Shown in pieces: positions 1-6,828 of a stretch of DNA of 43,196 nt. The DNA lies in the NCBI GenBank assembly GCA_964615285.1, contig CAZTND010000006.1:1-43196 (forward strand), given 5' to 3'. Within the stretch, counting starts at the first letter, position 1; every line of letters starts with the position of its first letter. The position numbers and the translations under genes are program-made. This DNA is from RGIG4074 sp964615285. GTDB lineage: Bacteria; Bacillota; Clostridia; Christensenellales; Borkfalkiaceae. The notes under the pieces are model-generated. The model worked only from the letters and a program-made list of their open reading frames with translations, made no database searches and was not told the origin of the DNA.

Positions 1-62
1 ACGGTAAGTTTTGAAGAACTGAATAGTTCGCCTTTAATTTCAAAGGGGTCACCACAGAAAAG

Positions 63-95
63 AGCAAGTAAATGGGCAATTTACTTGCTTTTTTG
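63..95 (+). terminator. Rho-independent terminator of an upstream plus-strand gene
   Basis: A perfect 10-bp stem (AGCAAGTAAA at 63-72 with TTTACTTGCT at 80-89, 7-nt loop) is followed by a T run. It ends a transcript entering from outside the window. The first 60 bases hold no recognisable gene end: frame 1 stays open past the hairpin and the other two frames stop within a few codons, so the upstream gene or RNA cannot be named. From 96 to 457 I see no gene, only AT-rich sequence and a possible TAAAAT box near 233. Confidence 0.8.
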
Positions 96-457
96 CTTTA
101 TTTTTGACGTTTTTGTGTTATTTCCCTCTGCCGTCGATCAATACCATTTTCAGACGGCAAGACGCTCCGATCACGGGGCATTCGCAAAAATAAAGTGCGG
201 GCGCGGCAATTCTGCCCCGCCCGTTCTTCCCGTAAAATACTTTACAAGTGTTTTTCCATGACGTAATTGGTCAAAAGGACACCCTGCCGTTGACCGTGCG
301 CACGGTGTCCGCAAACAGCTGCAGAAGCGCGGCGCCGTCAGAAGGGCGGTATGTCCGTATCGTCATCGCTTTTTCCCTCTCTGCCGATTATAACAATTCG
401 CGGGCGGATTGTCAACGCCTGCGAACGATTTTTCCGCTGAAGCGCATATACTGCACT

Positions 458-946
458 ATGCAGATTTTTCCCTATGACAGAGAAGCCGCCGCGGCGTATG
501 CAAGGCGCTGGGCGTTCAAAAGAAATCCGCGCTACTATAATTTTGACGGCAACGGCGGGGATTGCACCAACTTTGCCTCGCAATGCGTGTATGCGGGCGC
601 GAAAGTCATGAACTTTACCCCGACTTTCGGCTGGTACTACCGCTCCCCGAACGACCGCGCCCCCGCCTGGACGGGCGTGGAATACCTCTATAACTTCCTT
701 GTCGGCAACAAAGGCATGGGCCCCTTTGCCGAGGAGAGGTCCCTGCATGCATTGGAGATCGGCGACATTGTACAGCTCGGGCACGAAACGGGCGATTTTT
801 ACCATTCCCCCGTCGTGACGGACATCGTGCGCGGACATATCTTTGTCGCCGCGCATACCTTTGACGCCTACGACCGTCCCCTCGCTTCCTACCGCTTTGA
901 ACGGGTGCGCGGCATCCACATCCTCGGCGTGCGGAAGGAAGAGTAG
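458..946 (+). CDS. Putative amidase-domain protein (Amidase_6-like)
   Basis: This 162-residue protein begins MQIFPYDREAAAAYA. It matches the putative amidase family found in clostridia and bacilli (PF12671 type). The motif GDCTNFASQC holds the presumed catalytic Cys, followed by a GWYY segment, AWTGVEYLYNFL, and a C-terminal HSPVVTD...AAHTFD part that supplies a His. The family resembles papain-like cell-wall or peptide hydrolases, but the substrate is unknown. The open frame continues upstream to 248, but that extension has no family character, so I start at the ATG at 458. No strong ribosome site precedes it. No signal peptide is visible, so location is uncertain. Its 3' end faces the broken small gene at 1162-1278. 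Confidence 0.75.
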   Translation: MQIFPYDREAAAAYARRWAFKRNPRYYNFDGNGGDCTNFASQCVYAGAKVMNFTPTFGWYYRSPNDRAPAWTGVEYLYNFLVGNKGMGPFAEERSLHALEIGDIVQLGHETGDFYHSPVVTDIVRGHIFVAAHTFDAYDRPLASYRFERVRGIHILGVRKEE

Positions 947-1161
947 CCCCGTACCATGCCCGCAATGAAAGTCATTTTGGTTCTGCCTGCCTTCCGCCTC
1001 CTCGGCGCTCTCCAGCATGCGGACGATCTCTTCCGGCTGCCTGCACATTTGTCCGAGAAGGGTCCGCGCGCGCAGCCGCTGTTTGGGCGCCGGGGCCCGC
1101 CGCGGTTGCCATTGCGGGCAGGGCAACCCCGACGCCATGCGCTTCCGCTTGGTTTGCCGGC

Positions 1162-1278
1162 TTATTTTCGGATGCGCACAGTGCCCCTCGTACAAAGGCT
1201 TGTATCCGCCGTACGGCACAAAATGTAGTGCGTGTAATAATACATACAATTTTTATCGCAACATTTTTCTTCCGCCAT
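1162..1278 (-). CDS. Cys-rich small protein, probably frameshifted
   Basis: The start MAEEKCCDKNCMYYYTH has a strong ribosome site (AAAAGGAGA, 7 nt upstream). The frame stops after 38 residues. Adding one T to the TTTT run near 1235 would join it to an open frame reading VPYGGYKPLYEGHCAHPK, then a basic stretch and PCPQWQP. That gives spaced Cys/His residues resembling a small zinc-binding protein. The continued frame has no early stop and runs into the antisense of the amidase gene, so the natural 3' end is unclear and a second lesion is possible. The function is unknown. An alternative in-frame start 27 nt upstream (MSYNKRRTR) also has a GAAAGGAG-like site. Confidence 0.4.
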   Translation of the reverse strand: MAEEKCCDKNCMYYYTHYILCRTADTSLCTRGTVRIRK

Positions 1279-1444
1279 TCTCGTTCTCCTTTTATTGTAT
1301 GACATTGTCCCGTCCTCTCTCCTTTCGGACTTTTTGAAGGAGCGACGATTGGATATGACTGATTTCATTATATAAGATTGCAGGAAGTTTGTCCCGCAAC
1401 TACTAAAATTTAGTAAATTTTTTCAACTTTTTCCATAAAGGATA

Positions 1445-1483
1445 TATAAAAAATACCCGCGGCAGCCAAACGGCTGCCGCGGG
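1445..1483 (-). terminator. Terminator after pyrE
   Basis: A perfect 12-bp GC-rich stem (1456-1467 with 1472-1483, 4-nt loop) is followed on the minus strand by a run of T. It lies 22 nt past the pyrE stop and ends the pyrimidine operon. Confidence 0.92.
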
Positions 1484-1505
1484 CGGCATTTATTTACAAT
1501 AAAAC

Positions 1506-2162
1506 TTATTCCGCGCCGTATTGTTTGCGGTAAGCGTGCATGGCCGCAAGGTGTTCTTTGCCGGCGATGACCCCCTCTTCGATGGCGGCGATGATGTCCG
1601 CCATGGTGACGATGGAGTACACCCTGACGCCGAACTCCTTATATGCCTCCTGCACGGCGGAAAGGTCACTGTCCAAGCCCTTCTCCATGCGGTCGACGGA
1701 GATGACCATGCCCGCGATCTCCACGTTTGCCGCGCCTTTGAGTTTGGGCAGCATTTCGCGCAGGGCTTTGCCGCTGGTCATGACGTCCTCGATGAGGATG
1801 ACCTTTTCGCTGTCCGTGAGCTGTTTGCCGACGAACATGCCCCCTTCGCCATGGTCCTTGACCTCCTTGCGGTCGAAGCAATAATTGAGGTCGACGGCGT
1901 GCTTTTCCGCGAGCGCAACGGCGGTGGCGACGGCGAGCGGAATGCCCTTATAGGCGGGCCCGACGAGGGTTTCGCCCTGCAAGCCGTTTTCGACGATGCA
2001 GCGCGCATAATATTCGCCGAGGCGGGCGAGCTGACTGCCCGTCTTATAGTTGCCCGTATTGATGAAATACGGCGCTTTTCTGCCGCTCTTCAGGGTAAAC
2101 TCCCCGAAACGCAGCACGCCGTTTTCCACCATGAATCTGATGAATTCCTGTTTGTAGGTCAT
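1506..2162 (-). CDS. pyrE: Orotate phosphoribosyltransferase
   Basis: PyrE converts orotate and PRPP to orotidine 5'-monophosphate in the cytoplasm, the fifth step of UMP synthesis. The 218-residue length is normal. Visible marks are the N-terminal GEFTLKSGRKAPYFINTG segment, the GPAYKGIPLA loop, the FDRKEVKDHGEGG flexible catalytic loop and the PRPP-binding motif VILIEDVMTSGKA. The start has an AAGGAGAAG ribosome site. It is the last gene of the pyr operon and is followed by a strong terminator. About 620 bp separate it from the previous gene. That stretch holds a hairpin island and an assembly gap, so whether it is still read from the pyrR promoter is not certain. Confidence 0.97.
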   Translation of the reverse strand: MTYKQEFIRFMVENGVLRFGEFTLKSGRKAPYFINTGNYKTGSQLARLGEYYARCIVENGLQGETLVGPAYKGIPLAVATAVALAEKHAVDLNYCFDRKEVKDHGEGGMFVGKQLTDSEKVILIEDVMTSGKALREMLPKLKGAANVEIAGMVISVDRMEKGLDSDLSAVQEAYKEFGVRVYSIVTMADIIAAIEEGVIAGKEHLAAMHAYRKQYGAE

Positions 2163-2204
2163 TTGTATTCTTCTCCTTTTCGGTTTTTAACTTTACAGCG
2201 CGGA

Positions 2205-2606
2205 ATTTTTATAATATGGGATTCCAAAGGGGGTGCTCCCCCTTTTGGCAAGGGTGCGGGAACAGCGTTCCCGCATAAAAGAAGCCCTTTGAAAGCGGAG
2301 CAACGCTCCGCGCCAATCGCCCGCAGGGAGATGACATGAGATCTTCAAGAGGCGTTGCCTCTTGAACCGGTGGCGGGTGAGCCACTCGGAAAACGATCGA
2401 TGATCGTTTTCCGACAGCGCAAGGCAAATCGCATACGCAACGCGATTTGTTGACCGAGGGCGAAATTCCATTCGCCCGAGAGGTGTTCCTTGAATGGGGG
2501 TAAGGAGTAAAACCCCTTGCGGGGAAAGGGCAACGCCCCTTAATGACTTGTGAATTCTGAAAGCAAGGCTATGCCTTGCGTTTTTTTATCGCCCTTTGGG
2601 CGATTG
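2205..2606. repeat. Hairpin island A (modular palindromes)
   Basis: About eleven short inverted repeats follow one another, most with a 3-nt loop. They are CCAAAGGGGG/CCCCCTTTTGG (2224-2248), TGCGGGAAC/GTTCCCGCA (2255-2275), GCGGAGC/GCTCCGC (2295-2311), TTCAAGAGGC/GCCTCTTGAA (2344-2366), GTGGC/GCCAC (2370-2385), a perfect 13-bp stem (2386-2398 with 2402-2414), CAAATCGC/GCGATTTG (2425-2449), GGGCGAA/TTCGCCC (2458-2477), two short GC stems near 2512-2539, GCAAGGC/GCCTTGC (2563-2579) then a T run, and ATCGCCC/GGGCGAT (2588-2604). Part of the block (2205-2278) recurs inverted at 6606-6668. No credible gene lies here; the open frames crossing it are by-products of the palindromes. Confidence 0.85.
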
Positions 2607-2761
2607 NNNNNNNNNNNNNNNNNNNNNNNNNNNNNNNNNNNNNNNNNNNNNNNNNNNNNNNNNNNNNNNNNNNNNNNNNNNNNNNNNNNNNNNNNNNNNN
2701 NNNNNNGAATTCTGAAAGCAAGGCTATGCCTTGCGTTTTTTTATCGCCCTTTGGGCGATTG
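2552..2761 (+). repeat. 55-bp identical sequence on both sides of a scaffold gap
   Basis: Bases 2552-2606 and 2707-2761 are identical over 55 nt and flank the N run exactly. Each copy carries the two-hairpin module GCAAGGC-TAT-GCCTTGC, seven T, ATCGCCC-TTT-GGGCGAT, TTG. The same module recurs at 14775-14818 and in degenerate form at 3274-3318 and 6525-6563. Confidence 0.95.
2607..2706. other. Assembly gap, 100 N
   Basis: This is a scaffold gap of exactly 100 N placed inside a repeat. Because the flanks are identical, the true distance may be zero or negative, or several module copies may be collapsed. Confidence 0.98.
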
Positions 2762-2779
2762 AACACGGGCAACAGGGAT

Positions 2780-3253
2780 TTAGCCGAAGAACAACTTCCT
2801 GAGTTTTGCCGCCAGCCTGCCAAACAAAGATATGCGTTTTTTCCCGCCGTCCATCGATTCCCGACGGGAAGCCGCAGCACGAGAAACGGACGCCGGTTCT
2901 TGTACGCCCGCAGGCGCTTTCGGGGCGGTTTTTGCCCTGTTTGCGACTGCCAACGGATCTTCGCGGTCGAGCAGACGGCGGTGAAAAGCCTGTATCCATG
3001 CAATGTCGGCATCCGTGCAAAACTCCTCTTCCAGCGTACCGACTTCATGCGCCAGCTGATTGCGCATCCAACGAAAATGTTTCAACTGCCGATACACTCC
3101 GTCCCAATCGGTGCAAAATCGCCTGTCGGCATAGGACGCGGTTTCCATCGCGCGGATATACGCCGAAACGCCTTCGCCCGTCGAAAACATATCCCGGCAG
3201 AGCGCGTCCAATCTCTTATACTCTTCCTGAAAAATAATATTCTGCCGATACAT
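2780..3253 (-). CDS. DUF6548-like protein with a HEPN-type RNxLAH motif
   Basis: This 157-residue soluble protein starts MYRQNIIFQEEYKRLDALC. Its N-terminal ~110 residues look like the small helical family I recall as DUF6548 (no search done). They include WMRNQLAHE, which fits the R-x4-H pattern of HEPN domains, and CTDADIAWIQAFHRRLL. The last ~45 residues are a low-complexity Ala/Arg/Ser linker ending in a basic amphipathic tail (FGRLAAKLRKLFFG) that could touch membrane. An upstream TTG start at 3277 is possible, but the ATG at 3253 fits the family better; neither has a good ribosome site. It lies between pyrD and pyrE in the pyr operon direction. Function unknown. Confidence 0.6.
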   Translation of the reverse strand: MYRQNIIFQEEYKRLDALCRDMFSTGEGVSAYIRAMETASYADRRFCTDWDGVYRQLKHFRWMRNQLAHEVGTLEEEFCTDADIAWIQAFHRRLLDREDPLAVANRAKTAPKAPAGVQEPASVSRAAASRRESMDGGKKRISLFGRLAAKLRKLFFG

Positions 3254-3273
3254 TTTAATACACCGTTTCTGCC

Positions 3274-3318
3274 GCAAGCCGTCAGGCTTGCGCTCTTTTA
3301 TTATCCTTCGGGCGATTG
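3274..3318 (+). repeat. Degenerate copy of the two-hairpin module
   Basis: GCAAGCC-GTCA-GGCTTGC (3274-3291), a T-rich stretch and a decayed ATCGCCC/GGGCGAT half (3303-3318) repeat the order of the module at 2563-2606 in the same orientation. It sits between pyrD and the DUF6548-like gene. Confidence 0.7.
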
Positions 3319-3334
3319 GCGCGAGAGCCCCGCG

Positions 3335-4246
3335 TCAGTTGAGCGTCAGCGTATCGCGCAGATCGGCAAGGCGTTCCACGCCGTGGCGGTCGCACCAGGC
3401 GTTCAAGCCTTCAATGATCTTCGGCATTGCCAAAGCGTCCGTGAAATTCGCTGTTCCGACCTGCACAGCCGTCGCCCCCGCCATAATGAATTCCAGCGCG
3501 TCCTCCGCGCAGGTGATGCCGCCCATGCCCACGACGGGCAGGGAAACGGAATGCGCGGCTTCGTACACCATGCGCACCGCGATCGGCTTGACGCCCGCGC
3601 CCGACACGCCGCCCGTGTTGTTGGCGAGAACGGGACGGCGGCGCTCGATATCCACCGCCATGCCCGTCAGCGTGTTGATGAGGGACAGGCAGTCCGCGCC
3701 CCCCTCTTCCGCCGCGCGGGCGTTGACCGCAATGCTCTCCACGTTGGGGGATAATTTCACCATGAGCGGCGTCTTTTTGAGCGCGCCTTTGGAAAGGCGG
3801 GTCACTTCTTTGACGTTTTCGGGGCGGATGCCGAGAGCCATGCCCCCGCAGCGGACATTGGGACAGGAGATGTTCAGCTCCACCATGTCCACCAGCCCGT
3901 CCAGGCGGGCGCATATCTTTTCGTAATCTTCCAGCGTGCTGCCCGCGACGTTGGCGATGACCGCAATGCCCTTGCCTTTCAGCCACGCAAGGTCGTGTTC
4001 GATGAAACTCTCCACGCCGGGGTTCTGCAGGCCCACGGCGTTCAGGATGACCCCGCGGCTCTCCGCGATGCGCGGCACGGCGTTGCCGAGGCGGGGCTCC
4101 AAAGTCAACCCTTTTGTGGACAGCCCGCCCAGCACGGAAATGTCGTAAATTTCATCGAATTCCCTGCCGAACCCCACCGTGCCCGAAGCACCGATGACGG
4201 GGTTTTTTAAGTTTATGCCGCACAATGCGACCGATAAATCTGCCAT
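3335..4246 (-). CDS. pyrD: Dihydroorotate dehydrogenase B, catalytic subunit
   Basis: PyrD (class 1B) oxidises dihydroorotate to orotate with FMN and passes electrons to NAD+ through PyrK. The 303-residue length is typical. Visible marks are the N-terminal NPVIGASGTVGFG FMN region, VELNISCPNVRCGG with the catalytic Cys of class 1B enzymes, VKLSPNV, SLINTLTGMAVD, and the phosphate-binding PVVGMGGI and GATAVQVGTAN segments. The ribosome site GGAGAATTG precedes the ATG. It lies 4 nt after a small membrane protein gene and close downstream of pyrK, its obligate partner. Confidence 0.97.
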   Translation of the reverse strand: MADLSVALCGINLKNPVIGASGTVGFGREFDEIYDISVLGGLSTKGLTLEPRLGNAVPRIAESRGVILNAVGLQNPGVESFIEHDLAWLKGKGIAVIANVAGSTLEDYEKICARLDGLVDMVELNISCPNVRCGGMALGIRPENVKEVTRLSKGALKKTPLMVKLSPNVESIAVNARAAEEGGADCLSLINTLTGMAVDIERRRPVLANNTGGVSGAGVKPIAVRMVYEAAHSVSLPVVGMGGITCAEDALEFIMAGATAVQVGTANFTDALAMPKIIEGLNAWCDRHGVERLADLRDTLTLN

Positions 4247-4250
4247 TTTT

Positions 4251-4622
4251 TCAATTCTCCTTTTCCCGCGCCTGCATCATGAGTTGGATGAGACGGTTAT
4301 GCACTTTCTCCATGTCGGCGACAAAGCGATATTTTCTGTCCCCCGCCGCCGTCTGCAAAATGACCGTTCCCCACGAATCGCCCCATCGCGTCGCGGAGCG
4401 GTAAATCACGTTCCGCAAATCAGAAAGCGGACAAATCCCGTCGGGCAAATATAGATTCTCCCCGTCAAAAACAATCAGATCTTTCGGCGCGAGAAGAATT
4501 TTGATGCACAAGAATGCAAAACAGATAAACATCGCCACACCAAACGCGACACCAAAAACACTTATCACCCGACCGATAAGCTCGACAGGCATCGAGACGA
4601 TCCACAAACATATGCCCGTCAT
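4251..4622 (-). CDS. Small membrane protein between pyrK and pyrD, 5' part frameshifted
   Basis: The 123-residue frame starts at MTGICLWIV. It has two hydrophobic segments (about residues 1-20 and 22-45) and a soluble C-terminal part with DLIVFDGENLYLPDG and RFVADMEKVHNRLIQLM. The likely true start is the ATG at 4696, which overlaps the pyrK stop (ATGA). That frame runs MTEVIAKTKK and stops at 4619. Adding one A to the A6 run near 4665 joins the two into a continuous protein of about 148 residues. So either the gene is damaged, the assembly lost one base, or slippage makes the full product. Function unknown. Position suggests translation coupled to pyrK. Confidence 0.6.
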   Translation of the reverse strand: MTGICLWIVSMPVELIGRVISVFGVAFGVAMFICFAFLCIKILLAPKDLIVFDGENLYLPDGICPLSDLRNVIYRSATRWGDSWGTVILQTAAGDRKYRFVADMEKVHNRLIQLMMQAREKEN

Positions 4623-4692
4623 GAACACGAGGGGACCATCGGCAAAAGGTAAGTGAATACCGCCGATTTTTTGGTCTTTGCAATCACTTCGG

Positions 4693-5451
4693 TCATAGCA
4701 CGATCTCCCCGATGTCAAAGACGGGACCGTCCTTGCAGACGCGGGCATGGGCACCGTCTGTTTTGTTGCAGACGCACACGAGGCATGCACCGATGCCGCA
4801 GCCCATGCGCTCTTCCAAAGAAACATAGCAGGGAATATTTTTCCCCTGCATGACTTCTTTCAGCGCGCGGAGCATGGGGGCGGGGCCGCAGGAGAGCACG
4901 ACGTCGGGTTTGACCCTATCCATGTCCGCGGCGAACGCCTGCACGGCGTTCATTTTTTTGCCGTAAGAACCGTCGTCCGTCACCACGGTGAGGGCGGTTG
5001 ATTTTTGCAGTTCGTCCAGACAGCAGACGGCTTTTTGCCCACGGAAACCGATATAGGAATGGATTTCCTTGCCCTTGGGCAGATACTCGCGCAAAACGGA
5101 GATCATGGGGAATACGCCCACGCCGCCGCCGACAAGCGCGATTCTCTTTTCCTCTTCCCGCACGAAAAACCCGTTGCCGAGGGGTAGAAGGACGCTTACC
5201 TTTCCCCCGACGGGCAGGCGGGAGAGAAGGTGCGTGCCCTCGCCTTTCAACTGATAACAGACGGTGATATTCTCCCCTTCCGCCTTGCAGACGGCGATCG
5301 GACGGCACAAAAGGTGCGCCCCGTCGCCCACGCCGAGGTTGGCGAATTGCCCTGCCCTGACGGGCATGGGTGTGCCCGCGGAGAAGGTCATAGAATACAC
5401 GCCCTCCGCGATGGGAGCGTTTGCAAGCACAGTCGCAAGAACTTCTTTCAT
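4693..5451 (-). CDS. pyrK: Dihydroorotate dehydrogenase B, electron-transfer subunit
   Basis: PyrK carries FAD and a [2Fe-2S] cluster and moves electrons from PyrD to NAD+. The 252-residue protein shows the ferredoxin-reductase FAD fold (RAGQFANLGV, then LLCRPIAVC), the NAD-binding IALVGGGVGVFPM, VVLSCGPAPMLRAL, and the cluster Cys residues in MGCGIGACLVCVC plus a later VCKDGPVF. The ribosome site is GAGAGGAG. The gene lies directly after pyrF (18 nt) and upstream of pyrD, the normal clostridial order. Confidence 0.97.
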   Translation of the reverse strand: MKEVLATVLANAPIAEGVYSMTFSAGTPMPVRAGQFANLGVGDGAHLLCRPIAVCKAEGENITVCYQLKGEGTHLLSRLPVGGKVSVLLPLGNGFFVREEEKRIALVGGGVGVFPMISVLREYLPKGKEIHSYIGFRGQKAVCCLDELQKSTALTVVTDDGSYGKKMNAVQAFAADMDRVKPDVVLSCGPAPMLRALKEVMQGKNIPCYVSLEERMGCGIGACLVCVCNKTDGAHARVCKDGPVFDIGEIVL

Positions 5452-5469
5452 GGCGAAAAACTCCTCTCT

Positions 5470-6360
5470 TTACTTGCCCATGGGTCCGATGACCGACGAA
5501 AGATCGCGCTGCATATCGATGCATGCCTGCCGCGCGGCTTCATAGTACTTGCCGCCCTTCTTTTTATAGGCGCAGAGCACCCCGCGGGAATTGTTGACGA
5601 CGCCGCCAAGCCCCCGTCCGTCGAAGCAGCAGCGGAGCATTTCGGCATTGCCGCCCTGCGCGCCGTAGCCGGGGATGAGGAAGAACATATGCGGGAACGC
5701 TGCGCGGAGGCGCGCCGCCTCTTCGGGATGAGTCGCGCCGACGACCGCGCCGACCGAAGAATAACCGTATTGCCCAATCAGTTCCTTCCCCCACTTTTCG
5801 ACAAGCCCGCCCATATATTCATAGACCGTCCGTCCGTCTTGCAGCAAGAGGTTCTGAAACTCCCCGCTCGAGGGGTTGGAGGTCTTGACGAGGGCGAATA
5901 GCCCCTTGTCGTTTTGCTTGCAGACGTCCACGAAGGGCTGTATGCCGTCCGTACCGAGATAGCCGTTGACGGTCAAGAAATCGACGGCACAGGTCGCCCT
6001 TTCGCCGAGGAAGGCGGCGGCATAGAACCCTGCCGTGTTGCCGATGTCGTTTCTCTTGCCGTCGGCGATGACGAAAAGCCCCTTTTGTCCGGCGTAATCT
6101 GCCGTCTTTTCAAAACAGGCAATGCCCGCCGCGCCGTACATTTCGTAACAGGCGATCTGAATTTTGACGGACGGCACAATGTCGCACACGTTGTCGATGA
6201 TGTTTTTATTGAACTCGAAGATGCGTTCGGCAATATCGGCGTTGCCCGCCGCCCCTGCGCACAACTCCTCGGGCAGATAGTCCAAAATGGTGTCCAGCCC
6301 CACGCAGGCGGGATTTTGCATTTCGACGATCCTGTCGATGAGTTTATCGATGATCGGCAT
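5470..6360 (-). CDS. pyrF: Orotidine 5'-phosphate decarboxylase
   Basis: PyrF removes CO2 from OMP to give UMP, the last step. The 296-residue length and the motif FVIADGKRNDIGNTAGFYA (catalytic D-K-x2-D) mark the longer type 2 subfamily. Other marks are PACVGLDTILDYLP at the N-terminus, LTVNGYLG, and FFLIPGYGAQGG near the phosphate site. I start at MPIIDKLIDRI because AAGGAGAG lies just upstream; the frame is open for 19 more codons without family similarity. A 468-bp interval holding hairpin island B separates it from pyrC. Confidence 0.96.
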   Translation of the reverse strand: MPIIDKLIDRIVEMQNPACVGLDTILDYLPEELCAGAAGNADIAERIFEFNKNIIDNVCDIVPSVKIQIACYEMYGAAGIACFEKTADYAGQKGLFVIADGKRNDIGNTAGFYAAAFLGERATCAVDFLTVNGYLGTDGIQPFVDVCKQNDKGLFALVKTSNPSSGEFQNLLLQDGRTVYEYMGGLVEKWGKELIGQYGYSSVGAVVGATHPEEAARLRAAFPHMFFLIPGYGAQGGNAEMLRCCFDGRGLGGVVNNSRGVLCAYKKKGGKYYEAARQACIDMQRDLSSVIGPMGK

Positions 6361-6398
6361 TTCTTTCTCTCTCCTTATGTATGATTTCTTTCGCTGAA

Positions 6399-6768
6399 CG
6401 GAACGGTGTTTCCGCAACGTGGGTGTCGAGAGGGCGTTCCGCCCTTCGCGTGGTCAAGGAGCGACGCTCCTTGCGAGTGGTTTGGAGGGCTGCGCCCTCC
6501 ATAATTTACCGGACTTTTATAAGCAAGGCTCCGCCTTACGTTATGTATCGCCCTATGGGCGGTTTGGACGCGGCGCATGCGCCGCTTTTTGAAAGACTTC
6601 CTTTACGCGGGAACGCTGTTCCCGCACCCTTGCCAAAGGGACCAATGTCCCTTTGGAATCCCACATTATCGCCCTCGGGCGATGGTCGCGGAACAAAGTT
6701 CCGCTTTCATAAGGCTATTTTATGAAAGGCGCCGCCCTTCACCCGTTCAAGAGGCAACGCCCCCTGAA
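6399..6768. repeat. Hairpin island B (modular palindromes)
   Basis: At least twelve stem-loops sit in a row: CGGAAC/GTTTCCG (6399-6414), AGGGCG/CGCCCT (6431-6445), CAAGGAGC/GCTCCTTG (6455-6473), GGAGGGC/GCCCTCC (6484-6500), AAGGC/GCCTT (6525-6537), ATCGCCC/GGGCGGT (6547-6563), GCGGCGC/GCGCCGC (6570-6585), GCGGGAAC/GTTCCCGC (6607-6625), CCAAAGGGAC/GTCCCTTTGG (6633-6656), ATCGCCC/GGGCGAT (6668-6683), GCGGAAC/GTTCCGC (6688-6704), TTTCATAA/TTATGAAA (6705-6727) and TTCAAGAGGC/GCCCCCTGAA (6746-6768). Most loops are 3 nt. The 6361-6828 interval contains no credible gene and lies inside the pyr operon between pyrC and pyrF. Confidence 0.85.
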
Positions 6769-6828
6769 AATCCCGGGTTACCGCCCGCGCGGCGGCTTTC
6801 GGGTTTACTCATTCAGCGCGGGCATGGG

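Noticed and set aside
1..62. Possible 3' end of a structured RNA (tRNA or tmRNA-like, with GTCACCA)
   Set aside because: No acceptor-stem partner or T-loop could be drawn in the visible bases; the element is cut by the window edge.
2205..2606. CRISPR array
   Set aside because: The repeats are not of equal length or spacing, each is a different palindrome, there are no unique spacers and no cas genes nearby.
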